From Actinomycetota bacterium (GTDB lineage Bacteria > Actinomycetota > Acidimicrobiia > Acidimicrobiales > Acidimicrobilacustridaceae), in the NCBI GenBank assembly GCA_016185305.1, contig JACPNV010000032.1, forward strand, positions 1-32,606: a stretch of DNA of 32,606 nt. Direction: 5' to 3'. A program made the translations under genes and the position numbers. Positions 32,514 to 32,606 of this stretch are shown piece by piece. The notes under the pieces are model-generated. The model made no database searches, had not been told where the DNA came from, and worked only from the letters and a program-made list of their open reading frames with translations. How positions within the stretch are numbered: position 1 is the stretch's first letter; each line of letters starts with the position of its first letter.

Positions 32514-32606
32514 TTACGGCGGATTCGTAGGTGGCGGGCCCGTGGTCGTCGGCGCGACCGTCGTCGTCGGAGCGGCGGTGGTCGTGGGGGCTCCGGTGCT
32601 CGGCGG
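32514..32606 (-). CDS. Pro/Thr-rich C-terminus of a protein running off the right edge (partial)
   Basis: The last 30 codons of a minus-strand gene, ending in TAA at 32516-32514. Its composition is Pro, Thr, Ala with repeated PTTT blocks (APTTTAAPTTTVAPTTTG). Such tails are common on secreted or surface proteins of actinobacteria. The upstream part is outside the window, so no function can be given. Confidence 0.6.
   Translation of the reverse strand, partial: PPSTGAPTTTAAPTTTVAPTTTGPPPTNPP

Overview
The window is GC-rich, gene-dense bacterial chromosome. Its core is an almost complete ribosomal-protein supercluster read on the minus strand. An actinobacterium is suggested by the order truA-rplM-rpsI-glmM-glmS after rplQ, a mycothiol-dependent maleylpyruvate isomerase-family protein and a relative of the NucS/EndoMS mismatch endonuclease. 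Long acidic ribosomal-protein tails and a Pro/Thr-rich protein end would fit Acidimicrobiia (Ilumatobacter-like), but that placement is inference.

Layout, in the direction of ribosomal transcription (right to left). A type-B carboxylesterase (29740-31257) lies upstream. A sigma70-like promoter and a leader of about 220 nt precede the S10/spc block rplC-rplD-rplW-rplB-rpsS-rplV-rpsC-rplP-rpmC-rpsQ-rplN-rplX-rplE-rpsN-rpsH-rplF-rplR-rpsE-rpmD-rplO (29412 to 19274). Two expected genes are absent: rpsJ, normally before rplC, and secY, normally between rplO and adk. In the secY position is a 359-bp spacer holding a paired palindromic repeat. adk and map follow. About 6 kb of plus-strand genes (11451-17352) then separates map from the alpha block infA-rpmJ-rpsM-rpsK-rpsD-rpoA-rplQ. 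After rplQ come a second copy of the paired repeat, an oxidoreductase gene and a plus-strand isomerase-family gene, then truA-rplM-rpsI-glmM and a large glmS-like gene that runs off the left edge.

The plus-strand island holds an ornithine cyclodeaminase (TIGR00300-type) overlapping an arginine dihydrolase-like gene, in the opposite order to the cyanobacterial fusion enzyme AgrE/ArgZ. It continues with a three-gene ABC-2 exporter behind a structured leader, and a NucS-like protein whose active site looks degraded. The right end has a heme-dependent oxidative N-demethylase-family gene (DUF3445), a possible small membrane protein, and the Pro/Thr-rich C-terminus of a minus-strand protein.

The most unusual features are: (1) in eight of nine longer intercistronic spacers of the ribosomal and adk-map units, a small ORF starts on or just after the upstream stop codon and ends at or just before the next start; (2) one such ORF is carried through a perfect 96-bp tandem duplication between rpoA and rplQ; (3) the map start codon and Shine-Dalgarno sit in a tandemly repeated 17-bp module; (4) infA appears to start with CTG; (5) uL4, uL22 and uS3 have very long charged C-terminal tails; (6) a dimeric palindromic repeat family follows rplQ and rplO; (7) secY and rpsJ are missing from their usual places; (8) the GlmS-like protein has about 190 extra residues within its glutaminase domain.
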